NCBI GenBank assembly: GCA_023374045.1
Contig: CM041776.1
Span: forward strand, 144,153,296 to 144,217,295
Direction: 5' to 3'
DNA from: Limonium bicolor
Taxonomy: Eukaryota; Streptophyta; Magnoliopsida; Caryophyllales; Plumbaginaceae
DNA: 64,000 nucleotides
Part shown: one piece after another, positions 23,826 to 36,618 of the stretch
Numbering within the stretch: the first letter of the stretch is position 1
Layout: each line of letters opens with the position of its first letter
The notes under the pieces: generated by a model
Seen by the model: only the letters and a program-made list of their open reading frames with translations
Told to the model about the DNA's origin: nothing
Database searches by the model: none
Made by a program: the position numbers and the translations under genes

Positions 23826-26800
23826 TACCTTGCAGATCCTCTTCCATTGGTGAACTCGTATCCCTCGTGTGTTGGTATTTTACTACACACCTATGGTTCA
23901 TCCCTACTTTCAATTAGGGGAATCCATTTTTTTTTAAATCTTACGGGTCTGGTTTCATTTTTCCATTTGTAAGGTTCATAGGAACTGTCTTACACCCTCA
24001 GCATTAGCATGGACTTGCCCTTTCTTGGCAGTTGAGGCTTTCGCCCCAATGTCCATTATATCCCTTCTCATGTGCCATTCGCACATTTATATGTTTCTGA
24101 GTGGATATATAGGGTAATATATGTTGTATACATTTAAAGTACTCCATCGGTTTAACTCACCTTCCTCATTCTGCTTCCCGCCAACATAATTTGGTTAATA
24201 GTCTTTTATAATGGTCGCCTCATTGCGCACCATGTACCAGTCGACTAGACGGTTACCCACTATTGCGGTTTGCATGGAGCACTTAATCTTCAGCTTAAGG
24301 TATCTTCTAAAATACTAGCTCTACCCCTTGCCTATTGTAGGTATACAATGCGATCATGGGTTTTAACTTGGCATACGTTTTCTGTTCAACCCTAATTGGT
24401 GATAATGTCGCTTTATGGCTTGAGCATGTGGTTATTATTACTCAATGCGACATCATCGCCGCTCCCTCAGCGAGTAATATAACTCTCTTGCCCCCTTCCC
24501 GGGTAGCATCTATATAGCATTACAAAGGTTTCTCTCAAGGTGGTTAACATTGTGCTATCATGAGCAAACTCTTACAACCTCATAAGGTACCACAATTCAT
24601 CTTCTCATTAATGGGTTCTCCTTGCCTTTATCATTAAATCGGCCTTTGGCCTCTTCACATATGAAAATCTATAACACTTGTGTTCTAATCTCAAATCTGT
24701 GGAGTTACGACTTTCTGTTGTGTTACTATCAAGATATTCTTGATTTCTCCAACCTTGTTGGTTTGATCGAGATCTTTCTCGTCAATCCACGGTTTACCTA
24801 GTCAGAATTTCCATCTCTGACTTAGACACGGAGTTGATTACCTCTTGGGTTCTTACACTACTCGTTTACATACATTGGGTACCGTACTAATACATTACTA
24901 CCTACCTAACTAACTTAAAGAAAGTTTCATTAGGCCCACAAGCTCCTAGGAGTGTGGTCGTCCCATGTCTCATTTAGTGCACTCGTAGTGTTCGTACCCG
25001 GTGGTGATCACACTCTTAGTCCCGGTAATTTCTATTGGAGTAACTTGGCTGTCAATTCTTAACTGTTATTATTAGAATGGCCCTAGAGGGTTCTCTGGGT
25101 TCTATGGGTTCCTTACCCAAATATGTATGTTCGTTACCTTCTCTAAGATAGGTGTTGGCAACATAGCGCCCTAATATTGGGTTTCACATGCTCGTTAAAC
25201 GGTATTTATGAGTGGGGATTAGTACTTTGTTCACCGTCTCTCTCCCATTCACTCATAGGCTATTAATGCCGTTTATTATATGAGTTTCCGGTTCTCGAAC
25301 TCCACCCAATTCATTGGGTTACACCCTTTGGTGTAGTTTGGACTCTATGATAAAGGTTGACACGTCGTGGTTTCCCTGTTTTATGGTAGTCCCTTTTTAT
25401 TAGTCTGATATTAATCAGTGTTTGTGATTTATCACCTTCGTTCTCCTAAATTTGGGTCATTATGGTGGTATTAAATATATCCTCCCGTAGGCCTATGCCT
25501 TACGATATTTAAGATCAGTGCCTATTCTGATAGTTAAATAAATATTTGTGTATGTGTTTAGTTTAATCCTAGTTGGTTCTAATACCTTCTCCTGAGGGTT
25601 ACAATTAGGTACTCACAAACTTAATGGGTTCTGCTGATCATCGCTCTTCGTTGTGTTGTTCTAACTCTTATTAGCTTCGTATCACATCCTTCCTTTTGAG
25701 GTCACGGTATCTTCCATCCTCAGGTAAATTTATTGTTTAGTTAATATCCACTGCCCTTCGTACTGCTGTCTTGCAACCTACTGGATTCACAACACCCTCG
25801 GAGTGTGCGGTTCGAGCATAACATCGGCCCCTTCATTATATGTTCGCATCTATCTATACTTCTCTTACGGCTCAAAATGGTTTGCCCTAACGGCACTTGT
25901 CTTTTGCTCCTCATCCGCTCAATTGGATGGGTTATAATTTACATCTTGGTTTGTATAGCTCACTTCTTGCTTCTTTGCAATATTTAATGGCAGTGGTTTA
26001 ACCATAGTGTCGCGCACTTCCTAAGTATGGTTGTGCTAGTCACGAAGACTCGACACTCCCCCCCCCCCCATATTACTTGACATTTAATGCCCATACCGGC
26101 ACTGGGGTTAGGCTTGTAAGCACTAATTACAGTTATTTTCATTAACTCGGTTTCTCACTCTTCTAAATGGAGTATTCATGCTAGGTTTAATGGTCATACC
26201 GGCTAGGTTCTTCCGAGGTTTTATCGACCTCTCACCCAAGGGTTTCATGACCCTACCTTTAACAAGCTATGTCCTTGCTTCGTTGCATTACAGACTCACA
26301 TGGAAGTTTAGCATTTATTGGTAGACACGGTGTCATACCACCCGAACAACTCGGTCCTTTGGGGATAGTTTACAGTTGCAGCACTTGTTGTAGCAAGTGT
26401 GCAAGGTAGGTTGAAATTTGGTACTATAGTTAGTATAGCACTTGGTGTGGCAAGTGTGCCATGCAGACTGGGCCACTAGTACGGTGCGTGTCAGTTGCAG
26501 TACTATTCCCTTATCGGTTTTCCACTCCTGTCGAGGAGGTTCTTGTTCATATTAATACAGTCTCATTCCCGCACTCGTTTCCACAAGTTTACTGTGGTAG
26601 TAAGGTATTACTTCCCTTTGAGATGTTGCATTGTAGCACATTTAGTGAGTTCTTATTTCAACAGCTCCCATGATCTCTTCACATACACGTCGGGCCATCT
26701 TGAACCTTCAGTGTTGCATGGGCTCAGAGTCACTCGCTTCGGGTGAGACTTCAAAAAAGGAGTCAGTTCCGCATGTTACGTATCTCATAGGTTGATCTCC

Positions 26801-27549
26801 ACTCGTCGTTTCCACTCTCCCTCCCCCCCCCCCCCCCCCCCGGCGCACTTATTAGTGCTTTTCCTGGATGTAGGACAGGGTTGCATCGTCTTATTACAAG
26901 CTGACCCCATAAGTCCTATGGGAAATTATCTCATTAACTTCAGTTTAATATTCAATTCATACTTGGTATTGTAGTGTCTCGTAGACCTCACGTCATTACC
27001 AAGACCCCCGGTCCTCAACAATTCATCGCATCTCATGTTCTCATCTCTTACAATTATCACAACTCTCATAGCAACCACATCGGGTCATCCTGATTTGGTG
27101 GGATTATCCTTCTCCGTGGTGCTTCTCATTTCATTGCATTGCTCACTAGGCAGTACTCATGGTACGGGAGCGGCGGGTGGGGTACCATTGCTAATTCCCG
27201 GGATGTACTCCCATCAAGTGCGAGTGGTTCCTACCGTCTTCGCGTTACTTGGGGTTGCTGGACTTCCACCACCTTCTGTCATGCCTCGTCCTTCATTAGT
27301 AATCTCACCTGGACCATTCCCTGATGTCTGTCAGGAGGACGGGTTAGACCCTTACTCGGTATCGTACCGCAGTCTTGGTCATTAAATATTGGAGTGCCTC
27401 CACAGCTATTGTGTACAAGAATCTAGCATTGCACCGACCTCGCAAGGTCATGTATCCTCACAACGTTTCCCGTATCCCCAAAACCTATGCTCACTGTTTA
27501 AATCCTACTATCTTGTCATTAGAGCGGTACTCCGCTCTGATACCACTTT
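23826..27549 (-). mobile_element. Element C, internal region (5' part)
   Basis: Minus-strand relative of G, highly diverged. Recognisable blocks include 'gtggtcgtccca' near 24957, 'gcacttgttgtagcaagtg' near 26378 and 'atggttcatccct' near 23891, each the reverse complement of a G block in the expected order. No protein domain was found; plus frames of 116 and 83 codons (27035-27385, 26495-26746) look incidental. Homopolymer C runs at about 26060 and 26822-26840 lie inside. C ends around 23.83-23.89 kb, where A begins in the opposite direction. Confidence 0.6.
27531..27545 (-). promoter_or_regulatory. Primer-binding site, tRNA-Met type (element C)
   Basis: Minus-strand TGGTATCAGAGCGGA, complementary to the 3' end of initiator tRNA-Met, four bases after the LTR end GGGGTGTTACA. 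It proves that C is a separate minus-strand element with its 5' end on the right. Confidence 0.9.
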
Positions 27550-28300
27550 TGTAACACCCCGACTTAATCGGCTCCTAATCATCATCTAAACATCGCACTT
27601 AACAGATAATCACAGCGGTAATCTAAACATTAATTGAACTACAGGTGTTACTGTTCTCACTCGCCCATACGAGTGATAACGCATTTACTTAAACATTCAT
27701 AATACGAAACAATTTCTCGTAGTGATAACATGAGATATCTTACTTTCCATTCCAACCCAAAATACATTCATTAGTGAGCATTCTAAGTATTCAAGTCCTA
27801 TACACGTTTCTACACGTTCGTATCATAATACAACGGTACATAATTTAATAACTGTGACTAGCTACCCAGCGCGTCCCGCTCTCTGTCGACGCCGGAAGCT
27901 GCATACCTGAAAGTGTTTGTTTGGTATGGAATCAGCCCCTGATGAGTATGCTACTACATGACTATCATGCCCCCTCAGACCCCCACTTATTGGTCGAGAG
28001 CATGCAGTCCATTTCATGCATTTCCGTTTTAATATAAACCTGTAAAGCAATAATATTGCAGTAAACTAAATAACAAACAAGCCCCCGGCTTCACATATCA
28101 CACCAACATAAACTAACCGAAATGCATCACAATGCATATATGAGTACAATGACTCCACTCAACCAAATACATAATAATTCACATACGAGTACACCGACTC
28201 AGCTCAGCCAAATGCATAATAATTCATATACGAGTACAGCGACTCAGCTCAACCAAAACATAATAATTCATATACAGTACAGTAACTCAACCTCCAAGCT
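27550..28300 (-). mobile_element. Element C, 5' LTR (3' end only)
   Basis: Minus-strand end GGGGTGTTACA at 27550. It carries a diverged version of the family block TTTCAGGTA followed by GCGGGACG (about 27870-27915, minus strand) and a 'cagccccTGA'-type block. It is cut near 28300 at the border with element D, so its U3 part is missing. Confidence 0.7.
28135..28300. repeat. 45 bp tandem repeat, about 3.5 units
   Basis: Units start at about 28141, 28186, 28231 and 28275 with CGAGTACA or TGAGTACA, then GACTC, 'ctcaaccaaa' and 'cataataattca'. Found only here, at the broken edge of LTR C. Confidence 0.85.
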
Positions 28301-28309
28301 CAACCAATC

Positions 28310-29660
28310 CAAGCTTCGCTACGAGGAAAGCCGAGCCAATAATGTTGAAGAGGAACTGAAGTTGTCCCGCTCCTCTCACGATGCTTACATTGATCAGGTT
28401 GAGTATGAGATTGACCGTAAGGCAAAGGAGAGAACTGAGGCAATAAACAAGACCTGCAGTTGTCCCGGCGAGAATGCGAGCGTCAGTGTGATGAGTATGA
28501 GTTGCAGTTGAAGAAACTCCGAGAAGAAAACTTTTCTCTAAAAGGCCGGATCGTGGAAGCTGACAACACTTTGATAGAGGTATGAAATCATCTCTTCTTT
28601 TTTGAGAAAGATAAGCCGACTCGGGCCTTCTCTGACCTAGACATTTTGCTGGATCAAGTGCGCTCTATTCACCGGAACGAGGTGAACTCTCTTCAGGCTG
28701 ACAAGACCTTTTTCTATCAGGAGAGGATTCTTACAAGCAGGAGCTGAAACGCTCGAACTGGAGAAGCAAACTCTTCAGCGGGAGAATGAGGCCCTTGTGA
28801 AGGAAAAAGAAAAGCTCATGCAGGAGCTTGATCGCCTGTCGAGGAAAAGGCCGCACTGGACGAGCAGTCAAGGTCCTCCTTTGATCAAGAGAAGCAGTCT
28901 CTGCTCCGAGATTGCTCTCTTTTGGAAGAGGAGAAGAAAACCCTTGCTGCGGATAAAGTTGTCTTGATAGAAGAGAGGACCAGGTTGGAAGAGAGAGTAA
29001 AAGAGCTGGAGGAAGCCAAGTTTCGTTCTCAAGCCGAGAATACTGAGCCATCAGGCCATGGTAAACTTTCAGATCTTTACTTCTGTTTCTTCTTTTGTCC
29101 CTTCTTCTTCTTACTCTTTTTTTGTGTTCCGGCTAGGCTTGAGTTCTGCCAACCTACTGAAGCACGTCAATCAGTTGAATGGTCGGTAGTCCGTGCTAAG
29201 GAGGAGCTGTCCTTCGCCAATTCTAAACGTGATAAGTATCGAGCCCAAGTCCTGACCCTTGAATCTCAAGTGGCCAGGCTTAAGTCATTTTCCCGCAGTC
29301 TCAGGAGGAGATACAGAAGCAAGGAACCATTAATGCCCATCTAAAGAGTCCTTTGTTCTTCTCAGTGCCGCCGATAGTCTATTTTGCCAGTAGATTGTCT
29401 CAGATCACTCTCTCGAGAAGGAGAGTTACTGGATGATGAATGTACAACAAGCTGGAATTCAAGGCCGTTACTCAGAAGTCCGACTTCTTCTTGGAGCTCG
29501 AGAGGTTCTGCCGCAGTCCTGGAGAGACATGCTTTGGCGCCGGCGAAGCCTTATTCCTTCCAGCTGGAAGCAACATCCTGCCGTCTGCCGGAGGGATGCA
29601 GCGTCTTTCTAAGAGGTCCAAGTCTTCTGAGAGTGTGGCTGGTAGCGGCGATAGATTATA
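28310..29660 (+). pseudogene. Antisense accessory coiled-coil frame of element D
   Basis: Runs opposite to gag-pol. Fragments in shifting frames encode a charged coiled coil: YEESRANNVEEELKLS near 28320, LQLKKLREENFSLKGRI near 28500, LLEEEKKTLAADKVVL near 28920 and YRAQVLTLESQVARLK near 29240, then a C-terminal piece (29440-29661) ending at a stop. A probable intron lies between about 29060 (GTAAAC) and 29138 (CGGCTAG, preceded by a long T/C tract). Antisense extra genes at this place are known in Tat-type elements such as Grande. The role is unknown. Stops and frameshifts (about 28450, 28585, 28740) mark it as broken, although sequencing indels may contribute. Confidence 0.6.
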
Positions 29661-30042
29661 GTTGCTGAAAAGAAGCTGTAGAAAAAGTAGAATAGAAGTT
29701 TTGTTTTTATTTCTAGAGGGGTTTTTGTTTCGGCACGTATTTTTTGTGTTTGCCGATTCTTTTGTAATGATCATATTTGTAACTGTTTTTACCCCACACT
29801 TTGGGAAAATATAAGCTATATTTTTCACCATCTTTTCTTATTTGTCTGCCGAAGTACCTCTTTTGAGCCATGTTTTCTATTGCCGTGATATTCTCTCTTC
29901 TTTTTTTTAATGGCGCACGTATGGTTATCCTATGCAAGTTATGTCAGTTTGCAGCTTTGGACTTTTGTTCCGGCCGGATCTTTTTCTTTCAAAGTATGGT
30001 CATCTATGGTTTTTTTAGCCGGATTTTTTTTTAAGATATGGA

Positions 30043-30698
30043 AGCCTGCGGCCCGTTGGCCGGTGCCTATTTTCAAGGCTGATAACCTGCGGCTCGTTGG
30101 CCGGTGCTTACTTTCAAGGCATGATAGCCTGCGGCTCGTTGGCCGGTGCTTACTTTCAACGCATGATAGCCTGCGGCTCGTTGGCCGGTGCTTACTTTCA
30201 AGGCATGATAGCCTGTAGCTCGTTGGCCGGTGCTTACTTTCAAGGCATGATAGCCTGCGCTCGTTGGCCGGTGCTTACTTTCAAGGCATGATAGTCTGCG
30301 GCTCGTTGCCGGCCTTACTTTCAAGGCATGATAGCCTGCGGCTCGTTGGCCGGTGCTTACTTTCAAGCATGATAGCCTGCGGCTCGTTGGCCGGTGCTTA
30401 CTTTCAAGGCATGATAGCCTGCGGCTCGTTGGCCGGTGCTTACTTTCAAGGCATGATAGCCTGCGGCTCGTTGGCCGTTGCTTATTTTCAAGGCATGATA
30501 GCCTGCGGCTCGTTGGCCGGTGCTTACTTTCAAGGCATGATAGCCTGTGGCTCGTTGGCCGGTGCTTACTTTCAAGGCATGATAGCCTGCGGCTCGTTGG
30601 CCGGTGCTTACTTTCAAGGCATGATAGCCTGCGGCTCGTTGGCCGGTGCTTACTTTCAAGGCATGATAGCCTGCGGCTCGTTGGCCGGTGCATACTTT
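30043..30698. repeat. 42 bp tandem array, about 15 units
   Basis: Unit begins GGCATGATAGCCTGCGGCTC and continues GTTGGCCGGTGCTTACTTTCAA; a few units lack 1-2 bases. Because 42 is divisible by three and the unit has no stop in several frames, long frames appear on both strands (plus GMIACGSLAGAYFQ, minus KHRPTSRRLSCLES, 14 residues each). On the minus strand one such frame is continuous with the integrase end. The array lies between pol and the antisense frame, where Tat elements typically carry variable tandem repeats. Confidence 0.9.
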
Positions 30699-33600
30699 TG
30701 CTCTTTTTTGAAAATAATACCTCTTTATTAATGAATCGTAAATTTTTTACATAGAATTTTTTTAAACATTCTCCATGCCAATAATGTGGCAATTCGTATC
30801 CTTCACCATTTTTCAGGCGGTATGAAGCTCGTCCTGTCCTTTGGTGTATGATGTATGGTCCTTCCCATTGGGGTTCTAGCTTCTTAGGTTGCTTAACTTC
30901 TCGAAGAACCACTCTCCTGGGGCAAAACTCCGCTCCTTTATCCTTTGGTTGAAATATCGCTCAACTCTGGATTTATCTTTTCACCATCCTTATTGCGGCG
31001 GCCATTCTAGTCTCCTCGAGGAGGTCTAGACGATCTTGTATTCCTTGATTGTTGACTTCTTTCGTCATATGATTCCCACCTTATTGATGGCACCACAATT
31101 TCCGCCGGAATGACAGCCTCCGAACCATATGTTAGTCTGTAGGGTGTTTCCCCTGTCGGCCCCCTTTCCGTTGTTCTGTAAGACCAAGGGATCTGGGGTA
31201 ACAGCTCTGCCCACTTTCCCTTTCTTTCATCGAGTTTTTTCTTTATTGCCCTCACTATCTGACCATTTACATTCTCGACTTGCCATTTGCCTGAGGGTGT
31301 GCTACTGATGCGAACCTTAAGTCAATGTTCCATTCTTCACAGAATTCCTGGAAGCTCTCGCAGTTGAACTGAGTTCCATTATCAGTTATTATTGTCTTTG
31401 GTATGCCGAACCTGCATACCACATATTTCCAGATGAATTCCTGTGACTTTCTAGCCGTGATAGAGATAGTGGGCATTGCCTCGACCCATTTTGTGAAATA
31501 GTCGATTGCAATGTATATGAACTTGAACCTTCCTGGTGAAGCTTCTGGAATGGTCCCACAATACTAATCCCCACATAGCAAAAGGGATTGGGCAGAGATA
31601 GATTTTTGTTCCGCCGGAGGATTGTGTATTTTGTTCCCGTGTTCCTGACACTTGAGACACTTTTGTATGTATTCTTTGCAATGTTCCATCATTTTTGGCC
31701 AAAAGTACCCGAGCCTCAGGATTTTGTGCATTGTGGTTCTTTCTCCTTGGTGGTTTCCACAGATCCCGTCATGCACCTCTTTTATTATTAGTTCTGCTCC
31801 TTCGGCTATGGTAACACACTTCAATGCTGGTCTTGCAAAAGATCGCTTATATAGCTGGTTATTCTCAATGAAAAATGATGCGGCCCGCCTTTTTATTATC
31901 CTGGCCTCCTTTTCTTCTTCCGGCAACTTTCCTTGCCGTATGTAATCTATGATTGGGTCGTCCAAGATTCTATTTTATCATTTGGTTCCACTGTAAACAC
32001 TTGAGCCCCGTCTATGCTTGATGTAGTCTTGATTTCCCACCATACCTCATTGGGTACTTTTTCGGCCATACTTGCTAATTTTGCCAAGGCATCAGCTTCA
32101 AACATTCTCCTCACGAGGGAGGTGCTTTAGCTCACATCTTTGGAAGTTTGCTTTTAGCTCTTGGACTTTGAGCAAGTACCTCCCCACAGCTTTTCCTCTT
32201 TGACCTCATAGATGTTGTCGCTTTGTCTTGCTACCAACAATTTATCTGAGTATACCTCTAATTCTGCGAAAGTTTTAAATTTTATGAGCTTTATTTTCAA
32301 CATGATTTTATAGGAAGGAAAAATAGAGAGGGTATCTTCCTATGGAACCTGTTGCCCCTAGGGCGGTAGCCACCTCCAAACCCCGAATGAGGGCTTCGTA
32401 CTCAGCTTCATTGTTGGTAACATCAAAGTCTAGCCGGAAGGCGTAATTTATACTTTGTCCATCTGGAGCTTGTACTACTATTCCAGCTCCTGCCCCATTT
32501 TTGCATCGGGCTCCGTCAACCAAGATGGTGTATGAGTTTTGGAGCTGTTTCTCTTCTCTTGCAAAGTTTGTTTCTGTTATGAAGTCTGCCAAGGCCTGTG
32601 CTTTAATCGCTGTTCTGGGTAAGAAGTGAATTTCATATTGTGTTAGCTCCACTGTCCAGCTCACCATCCGCCGGAAGCGTTTGGATTGTTAGCTATTTGT
32701 TTGAGTGGCCAGTTGGTTCTGACAAAGATTCGATGTGACTGAAAGTAGGGCCGTAATTTCCTTGACGCCACCACCAATGCAAACAGGATTTTCTCTATGT
32801 TTGTATATCGTCCTTCTGTTGGGCTCAAAATTTGCCAGTATAATAGACTGGTATCTCCCTTTTTTCTTTAATAATCAAGACAGCTGCGACTGCCCAATCT
32901 GTCGCGGATAAGTAAAGGTAGAGGTCCTGGCCTGGGGCGGGTACGCCCAATTTAGGCAAATCCCGAAGCATCTCTTTGATCTTTTCAAATGTGTCTATAC
33001 ACTCTTGTCCCCATTGGAACTTGCTGTTCTTTTTTAGGATATTGAAGAACGGGATTGATTTTTCCTGAAGCTTGGAACAAATCTGCTTAACGCCGTGAGT
33101 CTCCCGTTCAAGGCTTGGACATCTTTGATATTTTTTGGAGGGAGAGGTTGAGGATCGCCTGACTTTTTCCGGATTGACCTCAATACCTCGCTGTCCAACA
33201 ATAAAACCAAGAAACTTCCCTTTGGTTACACCGAATACACACTTCTCTGGATTCAGCTTGATTTGGTATTTGTCCAGAGTGTCGAATGTTTCCTCTAAAT
33301 CCTTCATGTGTTGTTCTTTTGATGGACTTTTTACGACTATATCGTCAACGTAAGCTTCCACGTTCGGGCGAGTTGTTGACAAAACACTTTGTCAATCATT
33401 CGCTGAAAGGTAGCTCCAGCATTTTTTAGTCCAAAAGGCATTACCTTGTAACATAATGTTCCGGCTGAAGTTATGAAGGATGTTTTTTCCGAATCGTCTT
33501 CTTTCATTTTTATCTGATTATAGCCAGAGAAAGCATCTAGAAAGCTCAACACAGAGCTTTGAGCAGTTGAAACCACCAATCTATCTATTGACGGTAGGGG

Positions 33601-34600
33601 ATAGAAATCTTTCGGACATGCCTTATTCAAATCTGTGAAATCCACACACATCCTCCATTTTCCGTTTGCTTTTTTTACCATGACAACATTGGCCAGCCAT
33701 CGCGGGTACGCGACCTCCCTAATGAATCCAGCTTTGAGGAGTTTTCTGGACTTCGGCTCGTGCAGCCAAATCTCTTTCTTCCCTTGTTACCCTTTTTCTT
33801 TGCCTAACCGCCGGATGCTTAGGGTCTACTCTGAGCTCATGCCGGATAACGCTTGGGTCTATTCCAGGCATCTCGTCCGTGCTCCAGGCGAATGTTACCC
33901 TTCTTTTTTCTAGGAACCTCATTAAGTGAGTTTGCTCTCCACTGTCAAACGCAGTTCCTATTTTAAAAAATTTAGAAGCAGATTTTAAATGTACCTCTCT
34001 GGGGGGATCTTGGGTTGCTTGACATCCTTCCTTTTCTTGACTCGGCCCTGAAGAAGGTAACTTTCCTTTGAACTCTTTGTCCGATCCCATAGTTTTGACC
34101 ACCTCCTCACTAGGAAGGCTGTCCATGATGCGGACTTCACACATTCGGGCCATTTTTTGGCTTCCTCTTATCGTAACCACCTTCCCGTTTGAGGTTAAGT
34201 ACTTCATTTTTAAGTGATGAGTGTTGTGGATGGCTTTGAAAGCATTGATTCCTGGCCTTCCAAGGTACATGTTATATCCAGAAAGACCTGGCACAATAAA
34301 GCCGTGAGTCTTTCTGTTCTTCTTTCGTCTCCTTGGCCCAGGGTCATTGTGAAATCTATACTGCCGGAAGACGTGGTAGAGACGCCTCCTACAAATCCTC
34401 CTAGAACCGCTGAATAGGGTTTGATCCGGTCCTCAGGTACCTCCAACTTCCTAACCGCCTCGGCTGATATGACATTTGCTCCGGCTCCACTATCGATTAG
34501 AATTCCCTCCATCATTCGATCGTTTACCTGTGCACGAATGACAAGTGGATCGTTGTGCAGGTATAGCACTCCATCTTCATCCTCGTCGGAAAAGAAAATT
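30699..34600 (-). pseudogene. pol remnant of element D (protease-RT-RNase H-integrase)
   Basis: Domains in minus order. Protease around 34569-34210 with GILIDSGAGANVIS (active-site DSGA). RT from about 33880, with KANGKWRMCVDFTDLNKACP, SFLDAFSGYNQI and catalytic YVDDIVVKS (about 33365-33340). Archaeal-type RNase H at about 32550-32330, with ILVDGARCKNGAGAG and NNEAEYEALI. Integrase zinc domain with CLKCQEHGN (about 31640); core with TDNGTQF and AHPQANG (about 31390-31275); C-terminal GPYIIHQRTGRASYRL (about 30860). Frame breaks near 34290, 33740, 33370, 33140, 32340, 31600 and 31270 make it nonfunctional. The last frame runs on into the 42-bp array without a stop. Confidence 0.9.
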
Positions 34601-36309
34601 GGAGGAAACTTTCTTTTTTGGCAATTTTCCTCTCCGGGAGTTCTTGATGTACTTGATGAATGTGCCTTTTTCTTTCATTAGGAGTTAGTGGTCCTACTTC
34701 TGAAAAAAGTCCTGTGAGTTTTCTTAGAGAAAGTTTGTTAGCTTTCTTTTTTTTTTTGGAGAAGAGGGTTTGCTGAAAAAATAAAATGCGATAGAAATTT
34801 TATTTCTCCTCTTGATAACATGATTTTGACAATGTATATGATATAAAATTCTCATCTTAAAGCAGATTACAAATTGTAACTCCGAATGTTATTTTGAATG
34901 AAAGGAGAAAGACTTTACTCTCTTTCTTCACAAACCTGTTATCATTCCCACTGATTTGCCGGGATCAAGCCTGGGTGAACCTCTTCCTCTTGTCGCCCAC
35001 GAGGTGCATTCTGGGTACCGCTCTGTTGACCGCCGTACTGCCTTTGTGCTCCGGCTAACTGCTTTCCCTTCTTCTTACTCTCCTCGATGATCCGAAGTTC
35101 TTTGGCCAAGGTAGCACAGTTTACAGTCCGGTGGCTGCGGTTTCCGTGGTATTCGCAGAATGCAACCGGAATTTCCCCCTGCGGCGGCTTTCTTGGCTGA
35201 GGAAGGTATCCTTCTCTTACTGCAGCAGCATATTTCCCTGGGTCAATGTAGACAATGGTCCTTGCCCCCGATGTTGTGCCCCCTGAGAGGAAGATCCGGC
35301 GGTTGTCTTACCATAATATGGTTTGTACCTTGACCCTCCTCTTCCGGCATTTCCTCCATGTCCTTCCTTCTTTTCTGGTACCCCTGTGATTTTGAAGCTA
35401 TCTGCTAGCTCTTTAGCCTTGTTTTCTGCTATCTCAGATTTCAAAAAATCATGGATCATCTCAGCTAATTCTCCGTGAGTTTTTGGTGCTTTTGTTGCGA
35501 TCTTTCCAGCAAGCCGAGGCTGAGCCACCATTACCAAAGGCTTTGATCAAGATCTTCTCATCGATATCGTCGAATTCTGCGACCTTCTTATGGAAGCGCT
35601 CGCTGTACTCCTTCACGGTTTCTCCTTTTCGCTGCTTAACATCCATCAATTCTATCGTTTTCTTTTTTAACCCTCTTACTCGCAGCGAAGTATTGCTGGA
35701 ATTCTTCGGTCAGCTGTTTGAAGCTCGTGATGGACTGTGGCGGTCTCGTGGAGATCCATCCCAACGCTCTCTTCGAAAGCGTTCCGGGAATAAATTGCAG
35801 AGAGCGAGGGAGCTGATCCCCTGAGTGTTCATGGCAAACATGAACTTCTTATATGTTGGGCGGGGTCTCCAGTCCCATCATATTTCTCAATTGCCGGAGC
35901 AACGAAATGCGGCGGGAGTTTTGCTTTTCTTATCCGCTCTAAGAAGGGTACAAGCTCATGTCTATCTGGTCATCTTCTTCCATTTCTTCTTCACTGATGA
36001 TTGAATTACGCTTCCTATCCTTACTTTCCTCGCCATTGCTGCCTCTAGAATCTTTATTTCTCAGCTGTTCTATGGCCTCAGTCATTTCATCCCATTTTTT
36101 TGATACTCCTCGTCTCTTTGCATTAGTTCCTGTTGCAGAGTTTCGTTTCCCTCTACAATTTTTTCGTCAATGGATCTGACTAGTCCCTTTAGCATGTCCT
36201 CGAGATCTTTTTTGGAGATGGCCTCTGGCATCTCCGAATTCATTTCTTCTTCAGAACGATTGTTATCCTCGGTAGCGTTCTTCGGTGTTTTCTTTGATCT
36301 TGGAGCCAT
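34601..36309 (-). pseudogene. gag remnant of element D
   Basis: Starts at ATG 36309 with MAPRSKKTPKN and an acidic, charged N-terminus (75 codons to the first break near 36080). After frame changes follow the gag core, with KLPPHFVAPAIEKYDGTGDP (about 35920-35860), QYFAASKRVKKKTIEL (about 35690) and KEYSERFHKKVAEFDDIDEK (about 35610-35555), then a glycine-rich tail and a zinc-knuckle-like CEYHGNRSHRTVNC near 35160-35115. Breaks at about 36080, 35840, 35690, 35530 and 35215. Promoter and primer site lie just upstream in the 5' LTR. Confidence 0.85.
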
Positions 36310-36427
36310 TTCTCGTATCCAAATCCTGCAAAAAATGTCATTAGTCGTTTCAGGATTTCCACTATAAATCGTTACAGATTACTTCCCTGTTTCTAGGTGG
36401 TCTCGTGGTTGCTTCTTGCTGTTCGTT

Positions 36428-36445
36428 TCCCCACAGACGGCGCCA
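36428..36445 (-). promoter_or_regulatory. Primer-binding site of element D
   Basis: Minus-strand TGGCGCCGTCTGTGGGGA, two bases after the LTR end. This sequence is a frequent primer site of plant Ty3 elements of the Tat group. Confidence 0.85.
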
Positions 36446-36618
36446 AATGAAATAGTATATGCTATCCTAATACAATCCGATCTGATCCTCTATTCTACGT
36501 TACCTGGTCTCGATCACAGAATTTCACAAGAGTAGAGAGAGAGAGAGAGCCTTAGTTAGAGTCGAGTGTAAGTTTGATTGCCAAATGTAGCGTGTCTTAT
36601 TTCATGGGGGTACATCCC

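Noticed and set aside
27035..27385. 116-codon plus frame in element C
   Set aside because: It lies antisense in a decayed retrotransposon interior, with Pro/Ser-rich low-complexity content and no domain.
30073..30912. 279-codon minus frame and several 98-155 codon frames over the 42-bp array as genes
   Set aside because: Apart from the integrase end they are translations of a tandem repeat whose unit is divisible by three; length is not evidence of coding.
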